Source: Powellomyces hirtus (lineage: Eukaryota; Chytridiomycota; Chytridiomycetes; Spizellomycetales; Powellomycetaceae). Taken from it: DNA of 64,000 nt. The stretch is from contig JAHLKG010000005.1 of the NCBI GenBank assembly GCA_025526995.1, positions 558,001 through 622,000 on the forward strand, given 5' to 3'. The notes beneath the pieces were generated by a model. The model worked only from the letters and a program-made list of their open reading frames with translations, had not been told where the DNA came from and made no database searches. A program made the position numbers and the translations under genes. Below, in pieces: positions 1 to 11,207 of this stretch (position 1 is the first letter of the stretch; every line of letters begins with the position of its first letter).

Positions 1-704
1 GGACGGGTTGTCACAGCCAACCATATCGCCGTAGGATACTTGTCGGCAGATGCAGTAGAGAATCTCGTCCTCTGACGATGGAGACGTGCCCGTCGGTGTG
101 GCGGAGGCGGACGCCGCTGCAGAGCCCCGTTTGCGAGTATCTTGATACGCATCTTGCGAAGATCCTGCGCCAGTCCCTTGTGGAGGTCTCCTTCGCTTGC
201 GAGATGTGGTGGGAGGCATCATTTCTTCCGTCTCCAGCTTGGCAATCTGTTTTTCCAGCCGGCTGAGGTTGACTTGGAATATCTCCAGGACTCGTTGGCT
301 GGTTTCGACTTTCATCTCGGCGTGCCGGATCGCATCTCGGTAATCCGATCGGTATCCCATCAACGCCCCACGAGCGTCATCCTCAGCGCCAATGATCACG
401 GCACCGGACGTTGTTGGTGTCTTGCGCATCTTCATTATAGCAGCATACGATCGTGAGTTGTGCCGCATGGATTCAATAGAGCTGTGGAATGATTCATCCA
501 GTGATCGTAGAAGCGTCATGTTGAAGGCAAACTCAGACGGGAGGTTTGATATGGCTGGATGTATCAAAAGCAAGACACTGGTCAATACGGATCAGAGACA
601 AGTGCCCAGGGTTTTCCGCGCATAGAACTCTGCCATATTTTCATTTTTTTGCACATACATTCAAGATATTCCGCCAAGACTTCCTCTGGGTTGTCTGAGG
701 TCAT
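1..704 (-). CDS. ING-family chromatin reader (partial, C-terminus beyond window)
   Basis: Member of the inhibitor-of-growth family, nuclear subunits of histone acetyltransferase/deacetylase complexes whose PHD finger reads methylated H3K4. Two exons are visible: 704-659 and 554-1, joined across a 104-nt intron with donor GTATGT and acceptor CCAG. The join restores the family signature EYLESISNLPSEF at residues 12-24. Residues 1-125 form the ING helical domain, followed by a basic linker with SRKRRRPP (133-140, possible nuclear signal) and a Ser/Ala-rich stretch. The PHD finger begins at 182 (YCIC, then a further Cys at 196) and is cut by the window edge at residue 200, so zinc ligands 4-8 are not visible. 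It diverges from the NDUFA8 gene across about 480 bp. Family assignment is firm; which ING subtype and complex is open. Confidence 0.9.
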
Positions 705-1181
705 GGCTGGGTTTGCCGCAACAGCCATTGGCCGAAGTTCGAATTTGCAAGTTCACAATGCAGACAACAGGAATCCCAGTATCTTTGTTTGCTGATTTGA
801 CTTGGAGTAGTCCACCCCTTTTTCGTTCAGGACAGTTATTTTACCGCTCAGAATTTGGACAGCGGCTACTACAGCCACATGTCATGGCAAATAGTTCGTC
901 CGTCTCTTTTCCCCATTCTGACGGGAGGCGCGGCGACCGTTTCAAAAGCGGCTGAAACCCTTTGGCACGTGAATTGTCTAGATGTGAGATGCAACTTGAT
1001 ATGGAAAGTGCTGCCAGGCAACGAACGCATGCGTCAGCTTACCGTCGCCCAGCTAGATTTGAGGGGAGAGCCCGCCTAGTACCAGCTGGTGCGATTCAAT
1101 TCGAGCAAGACCGTGCCTGGTTGGTTCTGAATGAACATCCGGAATCCCACGCCTCATTGCAAACCACACTAGTCGCCGGCC
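705..1181. other. Intergenic, divergent promoter region (ING / NDUFA8)
   Basis: No gene seen. It holds the 5' regions of both flanking genes. A CACGTG box lies at 966-971. Confidence 0.5.
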
Positions 1182-1811
1182 ATGACCACACATCGCGAGG
1201 GAACGTTCGTCGAGGGCCTGTGGGTAGAAAAGGCGGGTCTGTCGCCCGAGACAGCCCCACCAGTTCCGGAAGTTGGCTGCACCTCTGCGCCGCTGGAATC
1301 TATGGCATTTTTCTTTGCCGACTACTGCAAAAAATACAATGACGACTACGTGCTATGCAAGAACGAATCCCAAGACCCTCGCCATTGCTTGAAGGAAGGA
1401 CGGAAAGTGACGCGGTGTGCGCTTGATTTGTATGTACCAAATTACTGGCATCTTCTTGTCAGCCGGTTTGTTCTGCAACGGCTGGACCTATTGTGGCTCA
1501 CTAGCCGTTGAACGTTTACAGAATCAACAAGCTCAAGCAAAACTGCGATCAGCAATGGACGAATCACTGGGAATGCCTGGACATGAACAACCATCAGCTT
1601 TTCAAATGCCGGAAAGAGGAGAAGGAGTTCAACGACTGTGTGTTCAAACGATTGGTGCGTTGCAGCTACAGTCTCCTACCTGATACATACGCACGCATGC
1701 CTACTTAATGCGTATGCGCCTTTTTCGTTGCAGGGTCTCACCAAAGTCATCCCCGAGACACCAGAGGGACAAACATCTGTTCACCTCAAGGAGAAGCCTC
1801 TTTACAAATGA
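1182..1811 (+). CDS. NDUFA8: NDUFA8-like mitochondrial complex I subunit
   Basis: Accessory subunit of NADH:ubiquinone oxidoreductase (19-kDa, PGIV type), located on the intermembrane-space side of the inner membrane and oxidatively folded by the Mia40 route. Exons 1182-1429, 1522-1654 and 1734-1811 give 152 residues with phases matching at each junction (donors GTATGT and GTGCGT). Two CHCH modules are visible, each with a twin CX9C pair: C-KKYNDDYVL-C with C-LKEGRKVTR-C, and C-DQQWTNHWE-C with C-RKEEKEFND-C. The C-terminal GLTKVIPETPEG and the PLYK ending are also family-like. The start at 1182 is the first Met before the conserved N-terminal part. The length is a little under the animal protein (about 170). 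Confidence 0.93.
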
Positions 1812-2287
1812 TGAATCTAGAGGCGTTTATATATGGACCACACGTACCCACGATGGATATTGGCGCGGATGGAGAGATAGTCGCAGCGTGACCCGTCAAA
1901 CCGCAATCAGTATGCTGCTTTTGCTGAAAGAGCAAACATGGACGAGTGGTTTACCAATCCATCATACCCCGGCCTCCGGAAATAGAACGACTGTACCACT
2001 ATGGACTTTTTAGTGGGTAGATTTTGTTGATCTTTTCACCAATTACACCAGGCCATCCCGCAGATTCAATCACTCATTCCCACAAGTAACCTACATGATG
2101 AAGCACTGCGCAGCTTGTCAACTGCCATCTCAAAGGATGAAAGTTTTGTACGCACAGAGCTACGTAAGGCTACATTCCCCGATAAGCCGAGCAAATAGCA
2201 GACATGTATTTTCAGGATTCTGCTTGTTTGACAGATTGATTCGAAGACAGTTTGCGTATCCAAAAAACACGACCCGTCATTCAACAA
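1812..2287. other. Intergenic, convergent 3' regions
   Basis: Between the 3' ends of the NDUFA8-like gene (+) and SKP1 (-). Short frames here lack any recognisable domain and I see no RNA gene. Confidence 0.5.
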
Positions 2288-3047
2288 CTAACGATCCTCG
2301 CACCACTCATTCTCCTGTAACATTTTCCCGGACGTTAGCAAAATCTCAAACTGTGGGCTGATATTGGACAAGACATTATTACCTTGCGGATTTGTTCTTC
2401 TTCCTCCGGTGTAAAGTCGTTCTGGATGTTGAAAGTCTGCATGGGAACAACCAAGGTATTAGGATTTCTGACAATCATGCCAAGCAATCCGTTTCAAGTC
2501 CCTCACCTTTCGGATCTCCTCCACGGTCTTTCCTTTGATCATGTTAGCGACAGTCTTGCAGCCGAGGTCCAGAAGGCCTTTCATGTCCAGATAGTTGGAG
2601 GCCAGGATAAGCTCGAAAAGAGTTCCTTGGTCTACGTTGGTAAATTCGCGGTCCCATTCATCGATATCCTCCGAAGACTTGAGCTTGGCCTCCTCCTCTG
2701 GGGGAAGAGGGGGGTCGTCCTTATGGTGCGTGGCGTACTCGATAACTATGAATGCGTGGGAACATTGAGGTTGGACACACACATGCCCAACACCAGCATA
2801 TTCCATCACCACGCGTCACCCGACGCTCTCCATGCAACAAGGCAAGCATTGCCGCTGCATCGCCATTGCATCGGAGATAGAATTGCTTACCTTTCGCGAG
2901 AATCGGTCCAGATACGTTGGGCAAGGGGATGGGCTGATCATCGGCTTCGCCAACATCTTCCAACATGTTCTTGATGAGGACGGATTGGCAAGCAATCTCT
3001 TTAGGCACGCTGACCTCTTGGCCGTCGCTAGATGTGAGCTTGACCAT
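2288..3047 (-). CDS. SKP1: SKP1, SCF ubiquitin-ligase adaptor
   Basis: Adaptor that links cullin-1 to F-box proteins in SCF ubiquitin ligases; also found in kinetochore and other F-box complexes. Four exons: 3047-2891, 2745-2507, 2436-2383 and 2314-2288, with phases fitting at all three introns; 158 residues, the normal length. The protein starts [12 protein letters not shown] and has the BTB/POZ-like N-terminal half ([16 protein letters not shown]), the acidic/His linker, and the C-terminal F-box-binding helices ([20 protein letters not shown], then [18 protein letters not shown]). The last exon encodes only ENEWCEDR plus the stop. The start at 3047 was chosen over an in-frame GTG five codons upstream. 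Two F-box proteins elsewhere in the window are potential clients by family logic only. Confidence 0.96.
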
Positions 3048-3717
3048 TTTTGTAGGTATCACTGGGAATTTAAGATTGACTGAGCGGAGGCTTGTTTTCG
3101 CGGCCCACTGAGTTCTGAGGTCAACGATAGTCTGGAAATGTGACTGCGCCGTCAGGAATGGTCGCGTCGCTCAACGCCGTCAGCAAGCAACGCATTTAGT
3201 CTATTTAGGGAACATGAGAACGCGTGCGTCTTGCAAAGCAAAGGGAAGCATGGCAGACAGTCGAAATGTGATGCAGCGAGACAAAAATCCACATGCTTAT
3301 GCTTCATGTCACAGTAGTAAAAAAAAAGTCTTCTAGTATTGGCGGTGTCGTCTATAATAACATATCTATATTTGTTCCCTTTCGTCCGAGCCACATGTTG
3401 ATAGCGGACGAGTGTGAAACGGAAGCCGAGGCTGCAGCCTTCCCAAGGCACGATTCACTCTGATTCAAATGGTTTGTGAGGTACTACTTTTTTTTGTGCA
3501 TCGATCGTGTACGCAGATATCCGTACTTCGTAGATGGGATATCGGGTGTAACTGGAGCTGGCGGGCATGCCAGAGTGCACTCTAAGAGCTGGTAGCTGCG
3601 CCGAATTCGAGTTCAGATGGCGACTGGGGTTCTCGGCTCGTATAGTCCGCGGAAATCAACGCCGGGTGCGCGGATTCGACAAATGCGCTCGCACTGCATC
3701 ATCAATGATGGCACTCT
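3048..3717. other. Intergenic, SKP1 promoter and LIPT2 3' region
   Basis: Both neighbours are on the minus strand. An A-run and AT-rich stretch lie near 3320-3380. No supported gene; the 99-residue frame on the minus strand has no family features. Confidence 0.45.
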
Positions 3718-4613
3718 TCACGAACGGCTTCTGATGAACTCGTCGATTTCACGGCTCGCATTGGGATCGACCTCGTCCAGCGGAGCAGTCGCAGCGCCGA
3801 ACGTATCTCCAAAAGCACTGATCAGATGCGGGAGAACGGTTTCCACTGTCACTTCCGGCGATTCAGTAACTCGCTGCAGCTCTTCCGTGATAGACGTGAC
3901 GCCCTTCCCCACCAATCCACACGGCACAATATGCGAGAACCAGTCCAGGCCTGTGTTGCAGTTGAGCGCAAACCCATGGGATGTGACATGGCGCCGAACT
4001 TGGATTCCCAGTGCGGCAATTTTGCGGTCGGAGACCCAGACGCCGGTGTCGCACGTTGTTTTTGCGGATATGTCGTATTGCTTAAGGGTTTGAATCAACG
4101 TCTTTTCTAGGTGTGTGATGTAGGTGCGAACGCCGAGCTATATAATGTAAAGTTAGGAGAACTGCCACAAGACGTATGAAACACATGTGGCATACCTTAA
4201 ATTCCGGCAATGAAAGGATTGGGTAGCCGACAAGCTGTCCCGGCCCATGAAAAGTTGTCTGTCCTCCTCTCAGGGTCTACTATCAGACGCCAATTAACAC
4301 CGCTGCTATTCCAGAGATAGCCTCTTAGCTCATATACCTCAAAATATTGCGCCCCAAGAGCCCGCAGTCTTTCCCCTTCCGTTACATCCGAGCCACGCAC
4401 ACGGCGCCCAGCCGTGTACGTTGGCGGGTGCTGAAGCAGCAGAAGCACATTTGAAATGAGTTGCTGTTGTCGCTGTTGCACCAAGTGATCTTGTAACGCC
4501 AGCCCGGTTTCGTATGCTATTGGCTTTGACAGATACTTTGTTGCGATCGTCGGCGGCCGAGCGATGGTGGCATAGCCTCGGGCTGTTTGGTATAGTCTGC
4601 GCGGAATGGGCAT
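3718..4613 (-). CDS. LIPT2: Lipoyl(octanoyl) transferase, mitochondrial
   Basis: LipB-type octanoyltransferase that moves octanoate from acyl carrier protein to the lipoyl domain of the glycine cleavage H protein in mitochondria, the first step of protein lipoylation. Exons 4613-4338, 4276-4196 and 4137-3718 give 258 residues. The middle exon encodes the family hallmark [18 protein letters not shown]; exon 3 carries the conserved Lys region ([11 protein letters not shown]), THGFALN and the PCG catalytic cysteine. The start at 4613 gives an Arg/Ala-rich N-terminus ([18 protein letters not shown]) suited to mitochondrial import; an upstream Met at 4694 would run into the divergent kinesin gene. 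The region between the two starts is only 137 bp. Confidence 0.93.
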
Positions 4614-4750
4614 TATACGAGAAGGAATTACACTAATACCGTAGCTTTTGGAGGTCCGCCGGAGTTGTCTGAAAGCAAGGTGTGGCTTGTACACTCGGCA
4701 AAGTGGCTGCAGGCGCGACGCTCTTTTATCGCGCTCCCTCCATTTCGAAG
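4614..4750. promoter_or_regulatory. Short bidirectional promoter region (LIPT2 / kinesin-13)
   Basis: Only 137 bp separate the two start codons, so the genes must share promoter DNA unless the kinesin uses its upstream Met. No clear TATA element is visible. Confidence 0.4.
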
Positions 4751-6727
4751 ATGACGGCCACCGAAATGACGATCTCGCAACCCGATCTCGCTGAAAAGGA
4801 GGAGCGACAACAAAGTGTGGCAGGGGATGCGGGACCGAATTCCATTCCAGCTTCAGTCACTGCTACTGCACTCTGCAAGGAGAAACATGCAGCCTGGTCA
4901 ACACTAAACTCTACGCTTCGGGCCAAGGAGGGGAGTGCGGCTGAACGACTGCTTGGGCAAAAAGCTCAGATGAGCTCGTTTATTTACGAAGCCGGCCTCA
5001 AATTACTGCGGCCTGAACCCCTACCTGAAGCCTTGTCAGATGAAATCCTTCTCGCTGCAACCAAGGATGATGGACGGGACACGACGGTGTGTATACGAGT
5101 ACGACCGGTATTGCCCCACGAGGAAGCCAAGGGAGAGTACCCCGTTGTGATTGCAAACAATCCCGGACTTAACGTTCATTCAATGGACTTCCGCTGGAAC
5201 GGGATGTCAAACATCAAGACCAACAAGTACGAAGTCGATCTTGCGTTCGGACCTGAGCACGACAATGATGTCGTTTACAACGCTGTCGCCAAACCACTCA
5301 TTCCGCTTGTCCTATCAAACGGAATGGGAACGCTGCTCGCCTACGGTCAAACTGGAAGTGGAAAGACCTATACAATGACGAGCATGCAGGAGCGGATTGC
5401 CACGGACATCTTCTCTTTAGCGCGTCAGCACCGACATGCCCGTGACCCCGCCTACAACGGCTCTGATGACACGGGTTTCGTGTTTACGCTGTGCTTCTTT
5501 GAATTGATGGGCAAGCAGGCCTTTGATCTTCTCGATGGCAGGAAGTCCATCTCGATCCTAGAGGACACATTTGGAGCCGTCCAGATTGTTGGTGCTCGGC
5601 AAGAAGATGTCCTTGACTCGACGCACTTTCTGGAGCTGATTGAGCGAGGCTCGGCGCTCCGTCGAACGGAAGCTACAGCCAAGAACGAAACATCCAGTCG
5701 CTCGCACGCTGTTTGCTGCATCAAAGTACGAAACAAGGAACTGCCGGAAGCGGAGGACGGAATGCTGTACTTGGTCGACTTGGCCGGGTCGGAAAACAAC
5801 AGTGACTCGAGTCATCACAACCGTGACCGAATCAGTGAGACCAAAGAAATCAACAAAAGCTTGGGCACGTTGAAAGAATGTATTCGCAACCGATCGTTGG
5901 TTGGACTTTCCAACAACCACGTCCATATCCCGTTCCGTACTTCCCAGCTCACTCTCATCTTGAAAGAAGCCTTTGATCCGTTGTCGACCCGACAGTGCAG
6001 GACCACTGTCATCGCCAATGTGTCACCAGGCATTCTCGACGCACAGCAAACTCTCAACACCATGCGGTACATCGAACCTCTTCGCGTCACACTTCCGCCC
6101 CAACCAACGGCAGTTGTCGACGACCAGACCAACCCTGCCACATGGACGAACGCCTACCTGAGAAAATGGATTCTGGCAAACTATCTCGGAGGCAAAGTTG
6201 ATCCCAACATGCTGTGTCCCACCGAAAGTGGCAAGCAACTCTGTCGCGTTCCGATGGGCACTTTCATCAACCGATGCATGTTGTGTGAGGGCGTGGACCC
6301 GAGACATGCCAAGGAACTATACCTCAAACTATGGAACCTCCTCATTGACGCGCGGACACGCAATAGGAATGCGCCGAGCAAGCCTGCCGCGCGTATCGAC
6401 GCCAATGGGGCACGCAAGGCCTCCATTCGCCCGGCTGTGCCACGTCGCCCCAAACAACTTGCGGTTAAGCAGCTGAAACCAGGACAGTTTGTCGCCCTCA
6501 CACCCGATGCCATCTCGGATGGCAAGGCGCCCATCGTCCTCTTGCTCGAGAAGCGACCCGACGGTGCGTGGGTCGTGGCAGATGTTGTTGCGGCGGAGAA
6601 TGACCCCGATCGCTATGAATTGCTCATTGCGGATCGATGGGTCGCACATACCCTTTTGTTGGAGAAACTAGTGGAACTAGAGTACGATCGCAAGTCTAGA
6701 TATTATATTCTCAAGAATGTAGTATAG
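4751..6727 (+). CDS. Kinesin-13 family motor with extra C-terminal helical domain
   Basis: Intronless gene, 658 residues from the Met at 4751 (an upstream Met at 4682 adds 23 residues without family support). The motor core spans about residues 110-455: ATP-binding AYGQTGSGKTYT, switch I NETSSRSHA, switch II DLAGSE, and INKSLGTLKECIR, whose KECIR is typical of kinesin-13 microtubule depolymerases, as is the internal position of the motor. The loop after DLAGSE (NNSDSSHHNR) departs from the usual RGADT-type sequence. After the motor comes a helical segment with YLRKWILANYLGG and an Arg/Lys-rich linker, then a C-terminal beta-rich piece (about 585-658). Kinesin-13s act at spindle poles and, in flagellates, on axoneme length. 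The sub-class (KIF2 or KIF24-like) is not settled. Confidence 0.88.
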   Translation: MTATEMTISQPDLAEKEERQQSVAGDAGPNSIPASVTATALCKEKHAAWSTLNSTLRAKEGSAAERLLGQKAQMSSFIYEAGLKLLRPEPLPEALSDEILLAATKDDGRDTTVCIRVRPVLPHEEAKGEYPVVIANNPGLNVHSMDFRWNGMSNIKTNKYEVDLAFGPEHDNDVVYNAVAKPLIPLVLSNGMGTLLAYGQTGSGKTYTMTSMQERIATDIFSLARQHRHARDPAYNGSDDTGFVFTLCFFELMGKQAFDLLDGRKSISILEDTFGAVQIVGARQEDVLDSTHFLELIERGSALRRTEATAKNETSSRSHAVCCIKVRNKELPEAEDGMLYLVDLAGSENNSDSSHHNRDRISETKEINKSLGTLKECIRNRSLVGLSNNHVHIPFRTSQLTLILKEAFDPLSTRQCRTTVIANVSPGILDAQQTLNTMRYIEPLRVTLPPQPTAVVDDQTNPATWTNAYLRKWILANYLGGKVDPNMLCPTESGKQLCRVPMGTFINRCMLCEGVDPRHAKELYLKLWNLLIDARTRNRNAPSKPAARIDANGARKASIRPAVPRRPKQLAVKQLKPGQFVALTPDAISDGKAPIVLLLEKRPDGAWVVADVVAAENDPDRYELLIADRWVAHTLLLEKLVELEYDRKSRYYILKNVV

Positions 6728-6933
6728 CGGGTTTTAAAGAACAGTTTAGTGGTAGAGATGAGGAATCAGTCTATAGTATTATTCTCAATGGGCAATCATG
6801 AATAGCCCGATCACCAAGTTGCATCTGACATTGTCAAATTTATCAAGCGAGATGATACTATCAAGGACCGGACCAGCCTATATGTGACATTATATTTACA
6901 ATTTTAACGAACAATTAAACGAACGGTTCTCTC

Positions 6934-7967
6934 TCAATCATAACTCGAGGGTGGTTCTGGGGTCGGTGTTCTCACTTCACAGTTTGTTCCTTTCCTCTGC
7001 ATGCCACTTGAATGCAGCACCGAGTCGAAAATGCGTAGCAGTCGCGAAGAAGAATCAGAAGAGTTAGCAGAGACGGTTCGACCGTCGTCACTGTCGTAGA
7101 ATGAGTTGCTTGAATGTGATCGCGGTAGGTCTTCTCCTCTTTGGGCAGTGCCAGGTGTTCGGCACCATTGCAGATAGTGTTTGATGATGGGAATGAGCAT
7201 GGTGGGATCGACGGGTTTGCCGACTGTCGAGTTGATGCCTATCGAGTTGTAGTGGAGGATTTGGTGATCTTGGGCATTGCATGTGACGGCTACGATGGGG
7301 ACGTCGCGGTTTTCGGGAAGCACTGCTTCGTAGAAAGTTTCGGATATGACGGGGGATGGTGGGTATGTATGGGACGGTTCAAAGGGAGTGCCTGAATCGC
7401 TATCTATATCGGAGGCGGGACTGGGAAGCCCGCTGCGGATCACTGTGGCGGTTACCATTCCGTCCATCACTAAAAAGAGCAGACTGGTCAAAAACGGAAA
7501 GAGAAGCCACAAAACCGGAGGGAATGGGGAAACATACGTGGCATTTCGATATCTAGCAGGATCAAATCATAGGTCCGAGCAGCTAGTGCATCAACCAGTT
7601 CTTTCCCATTGTCGTAGATGTCACAAGCCGGTATGGTTATTCCCAGATACTTGCGCAGCATTTTGCACAGAATCTTCTGGTTGATCATGTTATCGTCCAC
7701 AATCGCAATTTTATACGTGGACCAGTCCGGATCCGTCTCTTCCAGTTGCATATGAGATGACATGTCCGCGGAAAGTGAGGACATAGATGGTTGTTTGAGC
7801 GCTGTCATGAGTGGTTTGGGGACTCGTTTCGACGTGCAGACAACCGCCTCTGCTCCTTTTGGTCGACCAGGAAGAAACAAAACGCAATCGTCAAGCCCGA
7901 GTAAGGGCACGTCGGTCGCCGTTAAATCTTCAGGGGAAACGTTTTCCAAGCGACGGGGATGAGACAC
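6934..7967 (-). CDS. Response regulator receiver protein, N-terminus unresolved
   Basis: Phospho-acceptor receiver domain of a fungal two-component pathway. Exons 7538 and upstream, and 7469-6934, join across a 68-nt intron (donor GTATGT, acceptor TTTAG) to restore the phosphorylation motif LILLDIEMPLMDG. Also visible are the acidic pair IVDDNMINQKIL, VTCNA and the conserved VGKP lysine. Within the receiver there is a Ser/Pro-rich insert (SGLPSPASDIDSDSGTPFEP), and the tail is Ser-rich. Upstream of the receiver, VCTSKRVPKPLM resembles the Lys-Pro end of a second, degenerate receiver as seen in hybrid histidine kinases, yet no kinase domain is found upstream. The first in-frame codons reach about 8130 without an ATG, so a 5' exon is probably missing from this model. 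Coordinates of the start are approximate. Confidence 0.75.
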
Positions 7968-9097
7968 GCGGCTTGTTGAGAAAAGAGCGTCCTTGCAGCA
8001 CCTAGATACTGCGTTCGTCGTTGGCTGTCCGGTTGACGGGGTGTGGAAGGTCGGTTGGTTGGCGAACGAGATGGACGGCGCGTACTGACAGGGCTGGGCT
8101 GGCCAGCGGACATAGCAGCCTTGGCAAAGTCTTTATATTTATCGATATAAAAAAAGGCGTCAATCAGTCAGGACTGAAACTGCTTCCCGTGGGTGACTTC
8201 TTTCTTTCCGACGGACCTTGTCTGGGCTTGGGCTTGGGGGACCCACCATGTTTGTTTTGTGGACGGAACAGAACCGTATCGTGGGCGTTTTCCCTTCCAC
8301 TGCCACCAGCTCACTTGCAGTTTGAGCGCTCAGCACGGCCAGCCCAGAACCGCACCGACGATTCGGTTCCATTGACAAACACTGGCAGATAGAGAGAAAC
8401 ACGCGCAGATTTGTTTAAGGGGGGGGCCCCGTCCCGTCGCGTGGCTTGGCCTCCGGACTGTGGATTCTTGGAGCAAACAAAGATATGTTCGGTAACAAGG
8501 GTCTCAGGGATCAGTTGGGTTGCCGCCTCCGCCACACATCCGACCGAATTTGTGCTGCGGCACTAGTTACCAAGTGGCAGGGCATTCCATGGCAAATGCC
8601 GCGGTGATTCCAGACTGCGTGAGTCACATAAGGTGGCGCGTGCACGTTCTGTTTGGAAAGATGAATGGACCAACAAACACAGCACGCTAAAGCAATTACA
8701 GTACAATAATGCTAATTTCTTCGATGGAACGCGGCGTTCCGGAGATGCCTTATAAGTATTTAAGATATGCCTTATAAGCATTTACGATATCCCAAACAAA
8801 AGAGTATTGCTGAGCCATGACTTCGAGCTTTTTGGTATCATTCTCGCTTTTTGGTATCATTCTCGCTGTCAGCTATCGATATCAGAGAAGATGTGTGGCG
8901 TTCACAACACGGTTGTCACAAGCAGTCGCCAGACATGCTGCGCCACGAAAGCTTCAAATCACATGACCAAGTCACCTGACATCAACCGGCTGCGCACCGC
9001 CTAGGATTTGCAAAACGATGCCTGAAGGAGCGGACGAGACGTGTGTGATCTGATTCCCCATCTCCTCGACTCAAACCTCATCGTTTTCTGATACGCA
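7968..9097. other. Intergenic, about 1.1 kb, with short direct repeats
   Basis: Lies upstream of both the response regulator (-) and SF1 (+). Contains a near-perfect direct repeat around 8744-8790 (two copies of ATGCCTTATAAG followed by TATTTA/CATTTA) and a tandem repeat near 8828-8866 (TTTTTGGTATCATTCTCGC twice). TATCGATATA at 8143-8152 is an AT-rich palindrome. The 5' end of the response-regulator gene probably extends into the first 150 bp. Confidence 0.5.
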
Positions 9098-11207
9098 ATG
9101 TACGGCTTCGGCGGTCAAGTGACGGGTACAAACAACATACCTTTGGGCACCAGGAGGAAGCGGGATGCTGAATATGAGGATGATCGGCAAGCTCCACCTC
9201 CCCCACCACCCCCAATGCGGGAGAGCAATCCAGCCCATCACTGGCAGCAGCCGGCACCTCCCGCCCCCAGTAGTAATGGCATGGTGACGGTGAAAGAGGA
9301 AATTAAGGTGAAAGAAGAAATTAAGGAAGAAGGTAATGATGATGTAACCAGTGTTTTGAAATAAATGATTGGCGAAAGTAGATGGGACGGCGTGGGGGGA
9401 GGATATGGTTTAGTACTTCCGCACGTTGAGAACACCGGGGCTACTATGGCAAATGTCTTTTGTGGCTATGTTATTAATCTTTTGCTTCTTCATTCAATAG
9501 ACAGAGAAGGACGTCCTCCTCGAAAGCGTCGATCTCGTTGGGGAAATGATGAAGCAAAGATCAATATCCCTGGAATGCCAACAGTGCTGCCCTCCGGACT
9601 TGCCCCCGAGGCCCTAGATGCATATGTGATTCATATGCGGCTGGAGGAGATCAACCTGAAGCTGCGCATTGGGGACTACATTCCTTCCGAACGTGACCGG
9701 TAAATCAATCCTTGTTTCTGATTCGTTTACGCGATCCGCGATTTTAACAATGTTCCTTCTGGGCAGGTCTCGATCGCCAGAACCGGTGTACGGCGCAGAT
9801 GGAAAGCGTATCAATACACGAGAATACCGTTTCCGCAAGAAACTGGAAGATGAGCGCCATAAACTCGTGGAGGAAGGTCTTCGAAAGATTCCCAACTTCA
9901 AACCGCCAGTGGACTACAAACGACCGAATAAGACCTCCGACAAGATCTACATCCCAGTGAGGGACTACCCGGAAATCAACTTTATTGGACAGCTGATTGG
10001 TCCCCGTGGTACGACTCTGAAGAGGATTGAATCTGACTCGGGAGCCAAAATTAGCATTCGAGGAAAGGGATCAGTCAAGGAGGGCAAAGCTCGCGCTGAC
10101 GGAATGCTCGCTCCGGGAGAGGAGGAAGATTTGCATTGTCTTGTCACTGCGGACTCTGAGGAGAAAGTCAAAATTGCCATCAAGGCAATCGAGAAAGTTA
10201 TCGAAACGGTACGTGCTAAAGATATGCTCAAATCGCTAGTGTACTCAACGTTATCATAGGCCGCAAGTGTGCCAGAAGGGCAAAATGAACTCAAACGAAT
10301 GCAATTGCGTTATCTTGCCGAGCTCAACGGTACCCTGCGAGATGACGAAAACCAGACCTGTCCCAACTGTGGTGGCGTCGGTCATCGTCGTTTCGAATGC
10401 CCCGAGCAGAAGAACTTTACGGTCAATCTGGTGTGCCGTATCTGCAATGGTGTTGGTCACACTGCCAGAGGCATGTCATTTCGGGGAACCTTTTGTTGCT
10501 GGTAGACGTTTTACTTATGCATTTCTCATTCCAGATTGTATGCAGCGAAACGACCCCGAGGCGCTGAGAGAAGCAGAGCAACGCGACCAGAAGCTGGATA
10601 GCGAGTACGCCAGCCTTATGGCTGAATTAGGTGGCGACTCTGGAGGACCGGCAGGAGCAGCAAGCGTCAACGTTCGCACGGGCCACTATGGACCCGGTCG
10701 TCCCAGCAGCGGCACTCCCACTGGCAGCAGGCCGCCATGGGGTTCTAGCACTGCCAGCGGTGGCGGCGGTGGTGGTTCAGCTCCGCCGCCGTGGGCCCGA
10801 AAAGAACAGAGCGGACCCCCTGGCGGTGGCAACATGGCTCCTTGGCAGCAAGATCCTGCGGCCCCGGCGCCGCCTGGTTACGGCCCTCCTGGTATGTCCC
10901 CACTCCACAGTTTTATTCCGGCCTCCACATTAATGTCCCCCGTAATGTGTTGTATCCAGGTCTGGCTCCCCCGGGCGCATCCCTCGGCCCACCCCCCGGC
11001 AGCTCCATGGCGCCTCCGTCATGGAACCCGCCACCCCCGCCCCCTTCATCAGGGTACATGCAACAACAATACCCGCCGCCGCCCCCCACGGATTATTATG
11101 GAACCGGAGCAGGAGGACACATGCCGGCGCCGTCCTGGGCACCACCCCCACCTCCACCCCCGACGGAACCTGCCCCGCCTCCGCCCCCGCCTTCGGCTCC
11201 GTATTGA
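9098..11207 (+). CDS. SF1: Branch-point binding protein / splicing factor 1
   Basis: Nuclear pre-mRNA splicing factor (SF1/BBP/Msl5) that recognises the branch-point sequence with U2AF. Six exons: 9098-9332, 9501-9699, 9767-10208, 10260-10470, 10535-10891 and 10960-11207; 563 residues. An acidic-basic N-terminus leads to the U2AF-binding RKRRSRW motif, then the SF1 helix-hairpin region ([20 protein letters not shown]), a KH-QUA2 domain ([20 protein letters not shown] with the GPRG loop), two CCHC zinc knuckles ([28 protein letters not shown]) and a long Pro/Gly-rich tail. Intron 4 (10471-10534) begins GCATGT and ends CCAG: a GC-AG intron that splits the Asp codon of the second knuckle. No GT donor here keeps the frame. 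It is unusual that the branch-point factor's own gene carries this. Confidence 0.95.

Noticed and set aside
3152..3451. 99-codon minus-strand frame
   Set aside because: No family features, poor start, and in the SKP1 upstream region.
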